Below are positions 1 through 6,707 of a stretch of 8,902 nucleotides of DNA, piece after piece. The stretch is from Tepidisphaeraceae bacterium (GTDB taxonomy: Bacteria; Planctomycetota; Phycisphaerae; Tepidisphaerales; Tepidisphaeraceae): NCBI GenBank assembly GCA_025450555.1, contig JANWHF010000255.1, positions 1 through 8,902 on the forward strand. Reading direction: 5' to 3'. The notes under the pieces are model-generated. The model was given only the letters and a program-made list of their open reading frames with translations, was not told the origin of the DNA and did not search any database. Numbering within the stretch: position 1 is the stretch's first letter; each line of letters starts with the position of its first letter. The position numbers and the translations under genes are program-made.

Positions 1-2
1 CC

Positions 3-2327
3 AATGTCAAGTTGTGGGTATCCCACACGTTCTATGCGCTCTCCGGCGCGACGAACGGTGTTGATTTCACAGGCAAGCTCACGGTGATGAGCGGCCCGGA
101 TCTGGGGACCGTGCAGGATGCGGTCATTGATCTGCCGCGTTCTGTCGCCGATCACGTGAACAATCAGCCGGTTTTCGGCCCCGATGGCGCACTTTATTTT
201 GCACAGGCGGCGGAGAATGCGTTCGGCGCGCCGGATACCACCTGGGGCAATCGGCCCGATCACATGCTCAGCGCATCAATCCTTCGATTGGATACCACGA
301 AGGTGACGCCGGGCAGCCCGCTGGATGTGCTGACGCCCGATGCCGGCGGCACCTACAACCCCTTTGCCGCCAATGCACCGCTCACCATTTATGCCACCGG
401 CGTGCGCAATGCGTTCCAGATCATGTTCGATTCGCACGGCAATCTCTGGGCGCCAAGTAACGGTTCTTCATCCGGCGGAAACTCTCCGGCTTTCAGCAGC
501 ACCGATCCCAGTCAAGTGAATGGAAATCGAATCGACACCGGTCAGCCATACAGTGGGCCCAATGTCCCGGGTCTAACCAGTATTCCCGACACAGAAGACG
601 ATTTCCTCTACAAGATCGCTCAAGGCGGATACTACGGCCATCCCGATCCAGCGCGCGGCGAATTCGTTTTGGATGGTGGAAACCCATCGACGCCCAGCGG
701 CCTGATTACGCAAACCTTCAGCGAGTATCCATCGGGAACTAATCCCGATCCCAATTATCGCGGGGCCGCCTACAACTTTGGCCCGCACCATTCGCCGGAT
801 GGAATCATCCAGTACACCGGCAGCGAGTTTAACGGCGCGCTCAATGGCGTGATCCTCGTCAGCTATTACACCGCCAATGCCGGCATCATCGCGCTGAATA
901 TCGATTCCAACGGAAACGTGACCGGCATCAATTCGACCATCCCCGGATTCATGAACCTCAAGGATCCGGTCAACATGGTCGAAAACCCGGCCAATGGTGA
1001 TATCTATGTTTCGGAACTGGGTGCGAACCGATTGTCGCTGCTCGTGCCAGTCGTCAACTCACAGCAATTGACGGCTCCGGCGAACCCGCAGGCCATCGCA
1101 AATAATTCCCATAAAGTTACCTTCTCATGGGCGGCTGTTTCCAACGCCACCAGCTATCGAGTCGAACGGCAGGGACCGGGCGATGCCAATTTTGTCGAGA
1201 TTGCCAGTGGGATTACCGGCACAAGTTACGTGGATACCAATGTCCAGGACGGCGCCTACCAGTATCGGGTCCGCGCACAGAATTCGTCGGGGCTATCAGG
1301 TTATTCGGGAGTGGCCGCCGTCAATGTTCAGCCGCCCCCAGGCAGGCAGACTTTGGACATCATCATCGGCAAAGGCGCCAACAAATCGGTCCGCTTCGTC
1401 GATGCCGACGGCACCGTGACGACCTTCACGCAAAGTGGCGCTGGCACGACAACCATCGAATTCTCCGGCGACACCGTCAGCCAGGCGACGACCAAGGGCG
1501 TTGTCGTCGTCAGCGGCACCAATGTCACCGCCGACACCATCACCGGGGCCGGCACCAACCAGACGAGCGGGCTGACCCTCAACGCCAAGGGCGGCAATGG
1601 CAGCGTCGATGTCGGGTCGATCACCACCAACGGCACCTACAAGTCGATCACCGCGCGCACGACCAACCTGCTCGATAATCTTTCCATCTCAGCAGCAGTC
1701 GGAAATGTCATCTTCGGATCGATCAGCGGGGCAAATGTGTCGGCGACCTCACTGGGCAATCTGCAGGTGATGGGCAACGCCAACCTGGTTCTCAATGCTG
1801 GTTTTGTCCGCAACGTGCAGGTGCATGGAACGCTGAGCAACTCAACGCTCACGCTGACCGGCGCCGGCACCGTCGATCTGGCAAGGCTCACCGCCGGTGG
1901 AGTGACCGGCTCAAAGATTATCGCATCCGGAAGTCTGGGCGCTCTAAGCGTCGGCAGTCTTTTGAATTCGCAGATTTATGCCGGCATCACGACGTCGAGT
2001 TCGGGTCTGCCGCAGACATCCGCTGATTTTGTGGCTCAGGATCTGATCAAGTCGATCAATGTGAAGAAGGCGAAGGGTCTGGCGACATTCATCAATTCAG
2101 ACATTGCCGCCGCACAGGTCCAGACCGCGAATCTTGGTAATGTTCAATTTGCCAATGGTGGGACAGAATTCGGCCTGGCCGGTCACCTGATCAGGAGCGT
2201 GAACATCGGAGATCCGTCCACAAACAAGTCAGTGGGCGTTCACAACATCACCAGCTCCACTTCGGTGGCGACGGCCCTGACCGCCAAAGGCATCAATGCC
2301 GCAGACCTTGTGGTGAACATCATTTAG
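3..2327 (+). CDS. Secreted quinoprotein-dehydrogenase-like beta-propeller protein with FN3 and beta-rich tail (5' truncated)
   Basis: The frame is open from the window edge, so the true start and any signal peptide lie upstream; the first possible start codon seen is a TTG at 12, which I do not believe. Residues are numbered from that codon. About 1-348 resembles the PQQ-dependent sugar/sorbosone dehydrogenase beta-propeller. Typical blade phrases are FGPDGALYFAQ (55-65), ATGVRNAFQIMFD (128-140), an acidic-then-glycine stretch DTEDDFLYKIAQGGYYGHP (193-211) and DPVNMVENPANGDIYVSELG (318-337). About 353-440 is a fibronectin type III domain (FSWAAVSNATSYRVER, 371-386). From 445 to 771 the sequence is rich in Gly, Thr, Ser, Asn and Val and very poor in Cys. 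It contains a VRFVDADGTVTTF motif and alternating hydrophobic residues, suggesting a beta-solenoid or stacked-beta surface module of the kind common in planctomycete extracellular proteins. No C-terminal membrane anchor, LPXTG or PEP-CTERM is visible. Whether it binds PQQ or is enzymatic cannot be told. It converges on a small minus-strand gene 10 bases away. Confidence 0.8.
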   Translation, partial: NVKLWVSHTFYALSGATNGVDFTGKLTVMSGPDLGTVQDAVIDLPRSVADHVNNQPVFGPDGALYFAQAAENAFGAPDTTWGNRPDHMLSASILRLDTTKVTPGSPLDVLTPDAGGTYNPFAANAPLTIYATGVRNAFQIMFDSHGNLWAPSNGSSSGGNSPAFSSTDPSQVNGNRIDTGQPYSGPNVPGLTSIPDTEDDFLYKIAQGGYYGHPDPARGEFVLDGGNPSTPSGLITQTFSEYPSGTNPDPNYRGAAYNFGPHHSPDGIIQYTGSEFNGALNGVILVSYYTANAGIIALNIDSNGNVTGINSTIPGFMNLKDPVNMVENPANGDIYVSELGANRLSLLVPVVNSQQLTAPANPQAIANNSHKVTFSWAAVSNATSYRVERQGPGDANFVEIASGITGTSYVDTNVQDGAYQYRVRAQNSSGLSGYSGVAAVNVQPPPGRQTLDIIIGKGANKSVRFVDADGTVTTFTQSGAGTTTIEFSGDTVSQATTKGVVVVSGTNVTADTITGAGTNQTSGLTLNAKGGNGSVDVGSITTNGTYKSITARTTNLLDNLSISAAVGNVIFGSISGANVSATSLGNLQVMGNANLVLNAGFVRNVQVHGTLSNSTLTLTGAGTVDLARLTAGGVTGSKIIASGSLGALSVGSLLNSQIYAGITTSSSGLPQTSADFVAQDLIKSINVKKAKGLATFINSDIAAAQVQTANLGNVQFANGGTEFGLAGHLIRSVNIGDPSTNKSVGVHNITSSTSVATALTAKGINAADLVVNII

Positions 2328-2337
2328 AACAGGTGGA

Positions 2338-2535
2338 TCACTGCAGCTGGCGCGCGATCTGGGTTCCTACGCCTTCGACCGGCGATTGGCCGTTGGCTTC
2401 GCGCTGAAGATCGCGTTTTTCCCTGGCGATTGCCGATTGAATCGCATCGAGCGTCTCGGCGACACGTTCCTGGCGGGACCGATAAAGATCGCAATTGAGT
2501 TCGGGGAAGACGATGTGACTGTAATCCGGGGCCAT
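2338..2535 (-). CDS. Probable small hypothetical protein, 65 aa
   Basis: This unrecognised small gene fills the otherwise empty interval between the dehydrogenase-like gene and coaX. Reading the minus strand from the ATG at 2535 gives MAPDYSHIVFPELNCDLY, then a charged, probably helical stretch rich in Arg, Gln and Glu (residues about 19-50: RSRQERVAETLDAIQ, AIAREKRDLQREANG). It ends QIARQL-Q. Codon third positions are mostly G or C, as in the neighbours, and the amino-acid mix is protein-like rather than the Arg/His/Pro-rich noise of shadow frames. A longer version starting at 2718 would overlap the coaX start and adds an implausible N-terminus, so I chose the internal ATG. There is no Shine-Dalgarno. 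It has no membrane segment or signal peptide and is probably cytoplasmic. Function is unknown; a chance open frame remains possible. Confidence 0.5.
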   Translation of the reverse strand: MAPDYSHIVFPELNCDLYRSRQERVAETLDAIQSAIAREKRDLQREANGQSPVEGVGTQIARQLQ

Positions 2536-2629
2536 GACGCGGCAATGTAACCAGCCCCGGCATTTTTCCGATAGGTCAAATCCTGGCTGATTGCAACCGA
2601 GGCTTCGCCCGCGGCTATAGTGGATACTT
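2536..2629. promoter_or_regulatory. Divergent intergenic region between the 65-aa gene and coaX
   Basis: These 94 bases separate two divergent starts. On the plus strand a -10-like TATAGT lies at 2616-2621, eight bases before the coaX ATG. A -35-like TTGCAA lies at 2591-2596, with a long 19-base spacer. On the minus strand only a weak TACATT-like box precedes the small gene, also about eight bases from its ATG. No Shine-Dalgarno is seen for either gene. The assignment rests on sequence pattern only. Confidence 0.45.
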
Positions 2630-3406
2630 ATGGCGGACATCAATCTCCTGACGTTGAACCTGGGTAATTCACGCCTGGCGATGGGGGCTTTCGTGGCGGG
2701 TGAGCTTGGGCAAGTCAAAAGAGTTCCTCATGCACTGCGCAAGGATTGGACTCAATCCATTGGTGAAGCCTGGTCGAACATCGAGTCGCGCAGCGGGGCG
2801 GTCGTCGTGGGCGCTTCGGTCAATCCGGTCTTGAATGAGGCCCTCGAGCATGCGGTCGAGCAGGCGACGGGGCGAAACATCATCTGGGTTGGCAAGGAAA
2901 TCGATCTGCCGATCCAGGTGCTGACTGAGGAGGCGGATCAGACGGGCGTCGATCGCATCCTCAATGTGGCGGCCGCGTACGAGCAGATGGGGAAGGCCTG
3001 CGTCGTAGTGGATGCGGGGTCGGCCATCACTATCGACGTCTGCAATGACTCCGGCGAGTTTCTCGGCGGAGCGATCGCGGCGGGGGCGAGGATGATGCTC
3101 ACGTCGCTTCATGAAAAAACCGCGAAGCTGCCGGCCGTCGAGCTATCGGTTCCTCATGGGGCCTTCGGGCGCAACACCCAGCAGGCCATGCTTCAGGGCG
3201 TCTATCACGGCATCCGCGGAATGGTGAAGGAACTGGTCGAAAACTACGCGACGGCCCTTGGCCATTGGCCCGACCTGATTGCCACCGGCGGCGATGCCCA
3301 TACGCTCTTTGATGGCTGGGAACTCGTCCATGCCGTCGCGCCCGACCTCACGCTCTATGGCATCGCGCTGGCCTATACCAACCATCACATCAAGTATGGA
3401 ACCTGA
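2630..3406 (+). CDS. coaX: Type III pantothenate kinase
   Basis: CoaX phosphorylates pantothenate with ATP in the first committed step of coenzyme A synthesis, in the cytoplasm. The 258 residues match the usual family length. ASKHA-fold motifs appear in order: the N-terminal phosphate-1 loop LNLGNSRLAMG (9-19), GVDRILN (106-112), VVVDAGSAITID (125-136), GGAIAAG (146-152), GRNTQQAMLQG (180-190) and ATGGDA (218-223). D108 and D128 occupy the positions of conserved catalytic or metal-binding aspartates. The first conserved acid of the family (the Asp of DIGNT) is Asn here, at residue 10. The GGxIxPG proline is also replaced, by Ala. The start is fixed because the phosphate-1 strand begins a few residues after Met1, as in homologues. 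The stop overlaps the ATG of the following GTPase gene, so the two are probably translationally coupled. Family assignment is strong; full catalytic competence is less certain. Confidence 0.9.
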   Translation: MADINLLTLNLGNSRLAMGAFVAGELGQVKRVPHALRKDWTQSIGEAWSNIESRSGAVVVGASVNPVLNEALEHAVEQATGRNIIWVGKEIDLPIQVLTEEADQTGVDRILNVAAAYEQMGKACVVVDAGSAITIDVCNDSGEFLGGAIAAGARMMLTSLHEKTAKLPAVELSVPHGAFGRNTQQAMLQGVYHGIRGMVKELVENYATALGHWPDLIATGGDAHTLFDGWELVHAVAPDLTLYGIALAYTNHHIKYGT

Positions 3407-4466
3407 AAGCCCAAGCAATCGGGCTATGCGGCTGACGGCTCCGGGCACGGCGGCGATTGCCGTGGTGCGTCTGATCGGGCCGCTGATTCAACCATTTCTT
3501 AAAATGCATTTTTCGCGGGAGCTGGTCGAAGGGCGATGTATTCATGGGATCCTGCGCGCCGACGACCAGGTGCTGGATGATCCGGTAGTTGTCGCTTTTA
3601 GTGGGGGAGCGGATCTCAATCTTCATGGCAGCCTATGGATTGTTGAATCGGTCCTGCGGCTCGCGCAGAAAGCTGGATTTGAAGTCGAGCCGGCTTTGTC
3701 ATCGCCTTCACTTGCGAGTCAATTTGCCGAAAGCGAAAGCATTATTGAAACGGAAGTGCTTATCGCACTGCCACGAGCGCGCACGCAATTGGCTCTCCGG
3801 GTTCTGCTGGCACAGACCGAAGCCTGGGAATCACTCGAATCTCGCCACAGCGCCGGCCTCGTGAATTCCAGTGAAATCGAGCGGATCCTGTCCGACCGCT
3901 CCCTCGCGAATTTGCTGGCTTTACCAACCGTCGCCCTGATCGGGGCACCCAACGTCGGCAAATCCACGATTGCCAATCAGCTCTTTGCCCAACAGCGGTC
4001 GATCACCGCCGACCTCCCCGGCACCACCCGCGACTGGGTCGGCGAAATCGCCGACGTCGGCGGCCTTGCCGTCATGCTGCTCGACACGCCCGGCATTCGC
4101 CAGACAAGTGATCCTTTGGAACAAGCCGCCATCGCCCGCGGCGGAAAAGAAATTACCCGAGCCGACCTGGTCGTAATCGTGCTCGACGCTTCCCGCCCCC
4201 TCGAGGAGGGCCAACGCCAACTGCTCGATACCTATCCGCGCAGCCTGATTGTCATCAACAAATCCGATCGCGCGCCGGCGTGGGATCGAACCGTCGTGCG
4301 GGGAATAGTCACCGTCGGCACCACGGGCGCGGGCATTGATGACCTTCGAAAATCCATCATGGCACACTTCAGTTGTCTAGGAATCGACCCGTCGCTTCCG
4401 CGGGCCCGGACCGATCGACAGCGGGAAATGCTTCATTCGTGGGAAAGCTCAGTCAGCCAAGTTTAG
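3396..4466 (+). CDS. Divergent MnmE/TrmE-like GTPase, C-terminally short
   Basis: This gene encodes a GTPase of the TrmE/MnmE type. Canonical MnmE works with MnmG to modify the wobble uridine of certain tRNAs. At 356 residues it is about 100 shorter than usual MnmE. The N-terminal domain is recognisable (RLTAPGTAAIAVVRLIGP, 12-29; NLHGSLWIVESVLRLAQKAG, 75-94). The G domain is intact: G1 GAPNVGKST (183-191), G2 PGTTRD (208-213), G3 DTPG (230-233), G4 NKSD (288-291) and a G5-like VGTTGAGIDDL (307-317). The folate-site phrase resembling EFTKRAFLNGK is not present where expected after residue 98. The final helical region with the C-terminal Cys-x-Gly-Lys motif is missing. The ATG at 3396 overlaps the coaX stop by 11 bases; the ATG at 3426 (346 aa) is an equally possible start. 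Neither has a clear ribosome site. The last four codons and stop lie inside a long inverted repeat. It may be a lineage-specific paralogue rather than the tRNA-modifying enzyme. Confidence 0.85.
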   Translation: MEPESPSNRAMRLTAPGTAAIAVVRLIGPLIQPFLKMHFSRELVEGRCIHGILRADDQVLDDPVVVAFSGGADLNLHGSLWIVESVLRLAQKAGFEVEPALSSPSLASQFAESESIIETEVLIALPRARTQLALRVLLAQTEAWESLESRHSAGLVNSSEIERILSDRSLANLLALPTVALIGAPNVGKSTIANQLFAQQRSITADLPGTTRDWVGEIADVGGLAVMLLDTPGIRQTSDPLEQAAIARGGKEITRADLVVIVLDASRPLEEGQRQLLDTYPRSLIVINKSDRAPAWDRTVVRGIVTVGTTGAGIDDLRKSIMAHFSCLGIDPSLPRARTDRQREMLHSWESSVSQV

Positions 4467-4543
4467 CCGCGACGCGATAGCGGAGCGCTTTGTTCGACGC
4501 ACAGAAGCGCTCCGCTGGCGCGTCGCGGCTAAACTTGGCTGAC
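4452..4543. repeat. 92-base palindromic element, two 39-base arms with 14-base loop
   Basis: The left arm 4452-4490 and right arm 4505-4543 are reverse complements over 39 bases with only two adjacent mismatches (AT at 4477-4478 against GG expected from the CC of the other arm). The loop is 4491-4504. The arm starts with GTCAGCCAAGTTTAGCCGCG and ends AGCGGAGCGCTT. Each arm also has a small internal inverted repeat (CCGC..GCGG). The element spans the 3' end of the MnmE-like gene and ends 22 bases before the rseP stop, so it sits between convergent genes. It could form a very stable RNA hairpin from either strand, or a DNA cruciform. No T-run follows either arm, so it is not a typical intrinsic terminator. 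It looks more like a REP/MITE-type palindromic repeat, though no second copy is seen in this window. Confidence 0.9.
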
Positions 4544-4565
4544 GATAATCCTTGTGAAGCGGGCG

Positions 4566-6689
4566 CTAATACCTTCGCATCAAATCGTGATACGTGACAA
4601 ATACCACGATCGCCGCGAGGAATGCGAGGCCGGCGTATTGCGCGATGACCATAGTGCGCGGGGATACTGGCTTGCCTTTGATCTTCTCGACGATTAGAAA
4701 GGTGAATTGGCCGCCATCGACGACGGGGATGGGCAGGAAGTTCACGACGGCCAAGTTGGCGCTGATCATGGCCAGGAACCACAGCAGCCAGTCATAGCCG
4801 CGGGAAGAGAAGGTGACGCCGGTGCGGAAGATGCCGACCGGCCCCATCATGTTGGAGAGCCCGATCGATCCGCCAAACATGCGTTGCAGGGTCAGATAGA
4901 ACTGCAGGATGAAATCGCGGGTCTCGAAGACACCCCATTTCACCGCGACCAGGGCATTGGGCGCCTTGCGGACGATTTCCTTGGGCACGAGCCACGAAAT
5001 GTTCAGTGCGTAGCGAACGTCTCTAACCTGCGCGATCTGATCGGCGTCGAGCTTCAGCGTCGCCTTATGCTCCTGGCCATCGCGCGTATAAGTCAAATCC
5101 ATCGGTGAACCGGCCTGCGCTTCGCCGAGGATCCGGTGCATGTCGTACCAGGTCTTAACTGGCTGACCGTTGATCGCCGTGATGGCGTCTCCGCTGGACA
5201 AGCCTGCTGTTTCGGCGGGGCTGCCCTTTGCGACGGCGCCGAGGACGGCATGTGCTTCGTCGAAGCCGGGAAGGACGCCTAGCCCCTTCTGGCCCCGCTC
5301 TGTTCCGACGTCTGCGGTGGCTTTAAGACCATCTACAGTAATGACCTTATTGTCCGGCCCGCGAACCACCGTGATGCTGAAGCTGTTCCCGTCCGAGCCG
5401 GCCTTTTTCAAGGTTGTAGTGAATTTTTCGCGATCGGGATTGAGAATTGTCTGATCGCCTGAAGGTGCGTGGATCACCAGCTTTGCGATCGCATCGCCGG
5501 CAAAGAGCTTGTCATACGCCGTCGAATTGACTTCGATGCCGATCAGGCCCGATCGAGGCTCCATCCCCGCCAGATTCCAATTCCCGCTGAAAAAGTCGGC
5601 GAAGTGCGGCTGCACTGAGCCACTGCGCGTCGCGCCAGCGGCAGTTTTTATTGTCAAGTCAACAGGCTTGCCGAACTCCTGCGCCGCGCGATTGAGCGCA
5701 ACAAAATCATCCTTCGTTACCGGCTTGCCGTCGATCGCGACGATCTGATCGCCAGGCCGAACCAGCAGGGCATCGGGCGAATCACCCTTCGCCAGCTTTT
5801 GAAAATCGATCGGCTCGTCCAGCTCCTTAGGATCGATTGCCTTGAGCGAGTAGGGTGGCTCAAAGCCGAGCGCTACAAAACCATCGCCGGCCGAAACGCG
5901 CTGCGGCGTGATCTGCAGCGTCAAAGTTTTTTCCACGCCATCGACATTGCGCGCCACCGTGATTGGGACTGCAACGTCCGGCTTGGAGAGTGCCGTATCC
6001 AGCTTGATCTTCGTGAAATCCTGCTCTTCGTGGCCGTTGAAGCGGACGATTTTGTCGCCCACCTTCAGCCCCGCCATCTGCGCCGGTGAAAGTGGCACCA
6101 CTGCGCCGACTTCGGCAGGCTGCGCCCGCAGACCCATCATGAAGATTCCGACGAACATGAGCGCCGCGAGGATCACGTTCATGATCACGCCCGCCGAGAT
6201 GACCAGCATTCTCGCGCTGACTGATTTGCGATTGTAAGCCCGCGGGTCGTCGGCAGCAGCATCAGGGCGAAGGTCATCCTGCCCAAGCATCTTCACGTAG
6301 CCGCCAAGGGGGATCCAATTCAAACGGTATTCAGTGTCGCCCAGGCCCAGCTCGCGGGCGGCATCGGACATCTGCCGATCGCTGTACGCCGCATCTTTTT
6401 CACGAAGCTGGAGGCGAGCCTTTTCCTGCTGGGCGATATGGTTTTCGATGCGCTGGTAGTATTCCTGCTGGGTGTTGCCCCAGCGCAGGCCCACGCCTTT
6501 GCGCCAGGCGAAAATGGCCGTCCCAAATCCGACGGCAAACTGCTCAACCTTGATGCCGACGGCCTTGGCTGCCAGGAAATGGCCCAGCTCATGCCAGAAG
6601 ATGACAAAGCCAAAACCAAAGACCAGCAGGGCACCCATCCACCAGTGATAAAGCGATTGGGTATTGAAGGCGAGGATTGAAAAGGTCAT
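4566..6689 (-). CDS. rseP: RIP metalloprotease RseP (site-2 protease family), enlarged form
   Basis: RseP-type proteases cut membrane-spanning substrates such as anti-sigma factors within the inner membrane. The zinc site HELGH is at residues 33-37 in the first membrane segment (about 17-41). The family segment IPLGGYVKMLG is at 126-136, a second membrane segment at 161-186, NMMGPVGI at 613-620, the third metal-ligand region NFLPIPVVDGG at 650-660 (Asp658), and a last membrane segment near 681-699. PDZ domains are visible at about 190-265 (SPAQMAGLKVGDKIVRFNG), 280-360 (VRPGDQIVAIDGKPV) and 468-548 (SPAETAGLSSGDAITAINGQPV), with a weaker PDZ-like stretch at 380-455. At 707 residues it is far longer than E. 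coli RseP (about 450, two PDZ). Residues about 70-118 are a charged, probably helical insertion on the cytoplasmic side. It starts 18 bases after the dxr stop, with a GGAA motif about ten bases before the ATG, and is probably co-transcribed with dxr. Confidence 0.92.
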   Translation of the reverse strand: MTFSILAFNTQSLYHWWMGALLVFGFGFVIFWHELGHFLAAKAVGIKVEQFAVGFGTAIFAWRKGVGLRWGNTQQEYYQRIENHIAQQEKARLQLREKDAAYSDRQMSDAARELGLGDTEYRLNWIPLGGYVKMLGQDDLRPDAAADDPRAYNRKSVSARMLVISAGVIMNVILAALMFVGIFMMGLRAQPAEVGAVVPLSPAQMAGLKVGDKIVRFNGHEEQDFTKIKLDTALSKPDVAVPITVARNVDGVEKTLTLQITPQRVSAGDGFVALGFEPPYSLKAIDPKELDEPIDFQKLAKGDSPDALLVRPGDQIVAIDGKPVTKDDFVALNRAAQEFGKPVDLTIKTAAGATRSGSVQPHFADFFSGNWNLAGMEPRSGLIGIEVNSTAYDKLFAGDAIAKLVIHAPSGDQTILNPDREKFTTTLKKAGSDGNSFSITVVRGPDNKVITVDGLKATADVGTERGQKGLGVLPGFDEAHAVLGAVAKGSPAETAGLSSGDAITAINGQPVKTWYDMHRILGEAQAGSPMDLTYTRDGQEHKATLKLDADQIAQVRDVRYALNISWLVPKEIVRKAPNALVAVKWGVFETRDFILQFYLTLQRMFGGSIGLSNMMGPVGIFRTGVTFSSRGYDWLLWFLAMISANLAVVNFLPIPVVDGGQFTFLIVEKIKGKPVSPRTMVIAQYAGLAFLAAIVVFVTYHDLMRRY

Positions 6690-6707
6690 GCGATTGAATT
6701 CCGCAAA

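Noticed and set aside
1127..1678. 183-codon plus-strand open frame
   Set aside because: Arg/His/Gln-rich translation typical of a shadow frame inside the FN3 and tail-coding region of the real gene.
2536..2718. N-terminal extension of the small minus-strand protein to 126 residues
   Set aside because: It would overlap the coaX start by about 89 bases and the extra residues look random; the internal ATG at 2535 is preferred.
2669..3112. 147-codon minus-strand frame opposite coaX
   Set aside because: Arg/Asp/His-rich antisense shadow of the conserved coaX frame.
3279..3395. Longer N-terminal extension of the MnmE-like GTPase starting at 3279
   Set aside because: It lies wholly inside coaX in another frame and its residues are Ser/Pro/Met-rich with no family match; the conserved N-terminal domain begins after 3426.
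3502..3513. Perfect 12-base palindrome AAAATGCATTTT
   Set aside because: It is inside the GTPase coding sequence in an AT-rich patch, with no repeat elsewhere; plausible by chance.
3921..4367. 148-codon minus-strand frame opposite the GTPase G domain
   Set aside because: It mirrors conserved G-motif codons; antisense shadow.
4544..4565. Intrinsic terminator for the convergent genes
   Set aside because: The stem is far longer than usual and no T-run follows it on either strand, so I call a palindromic repeat rather than a standard terminator.
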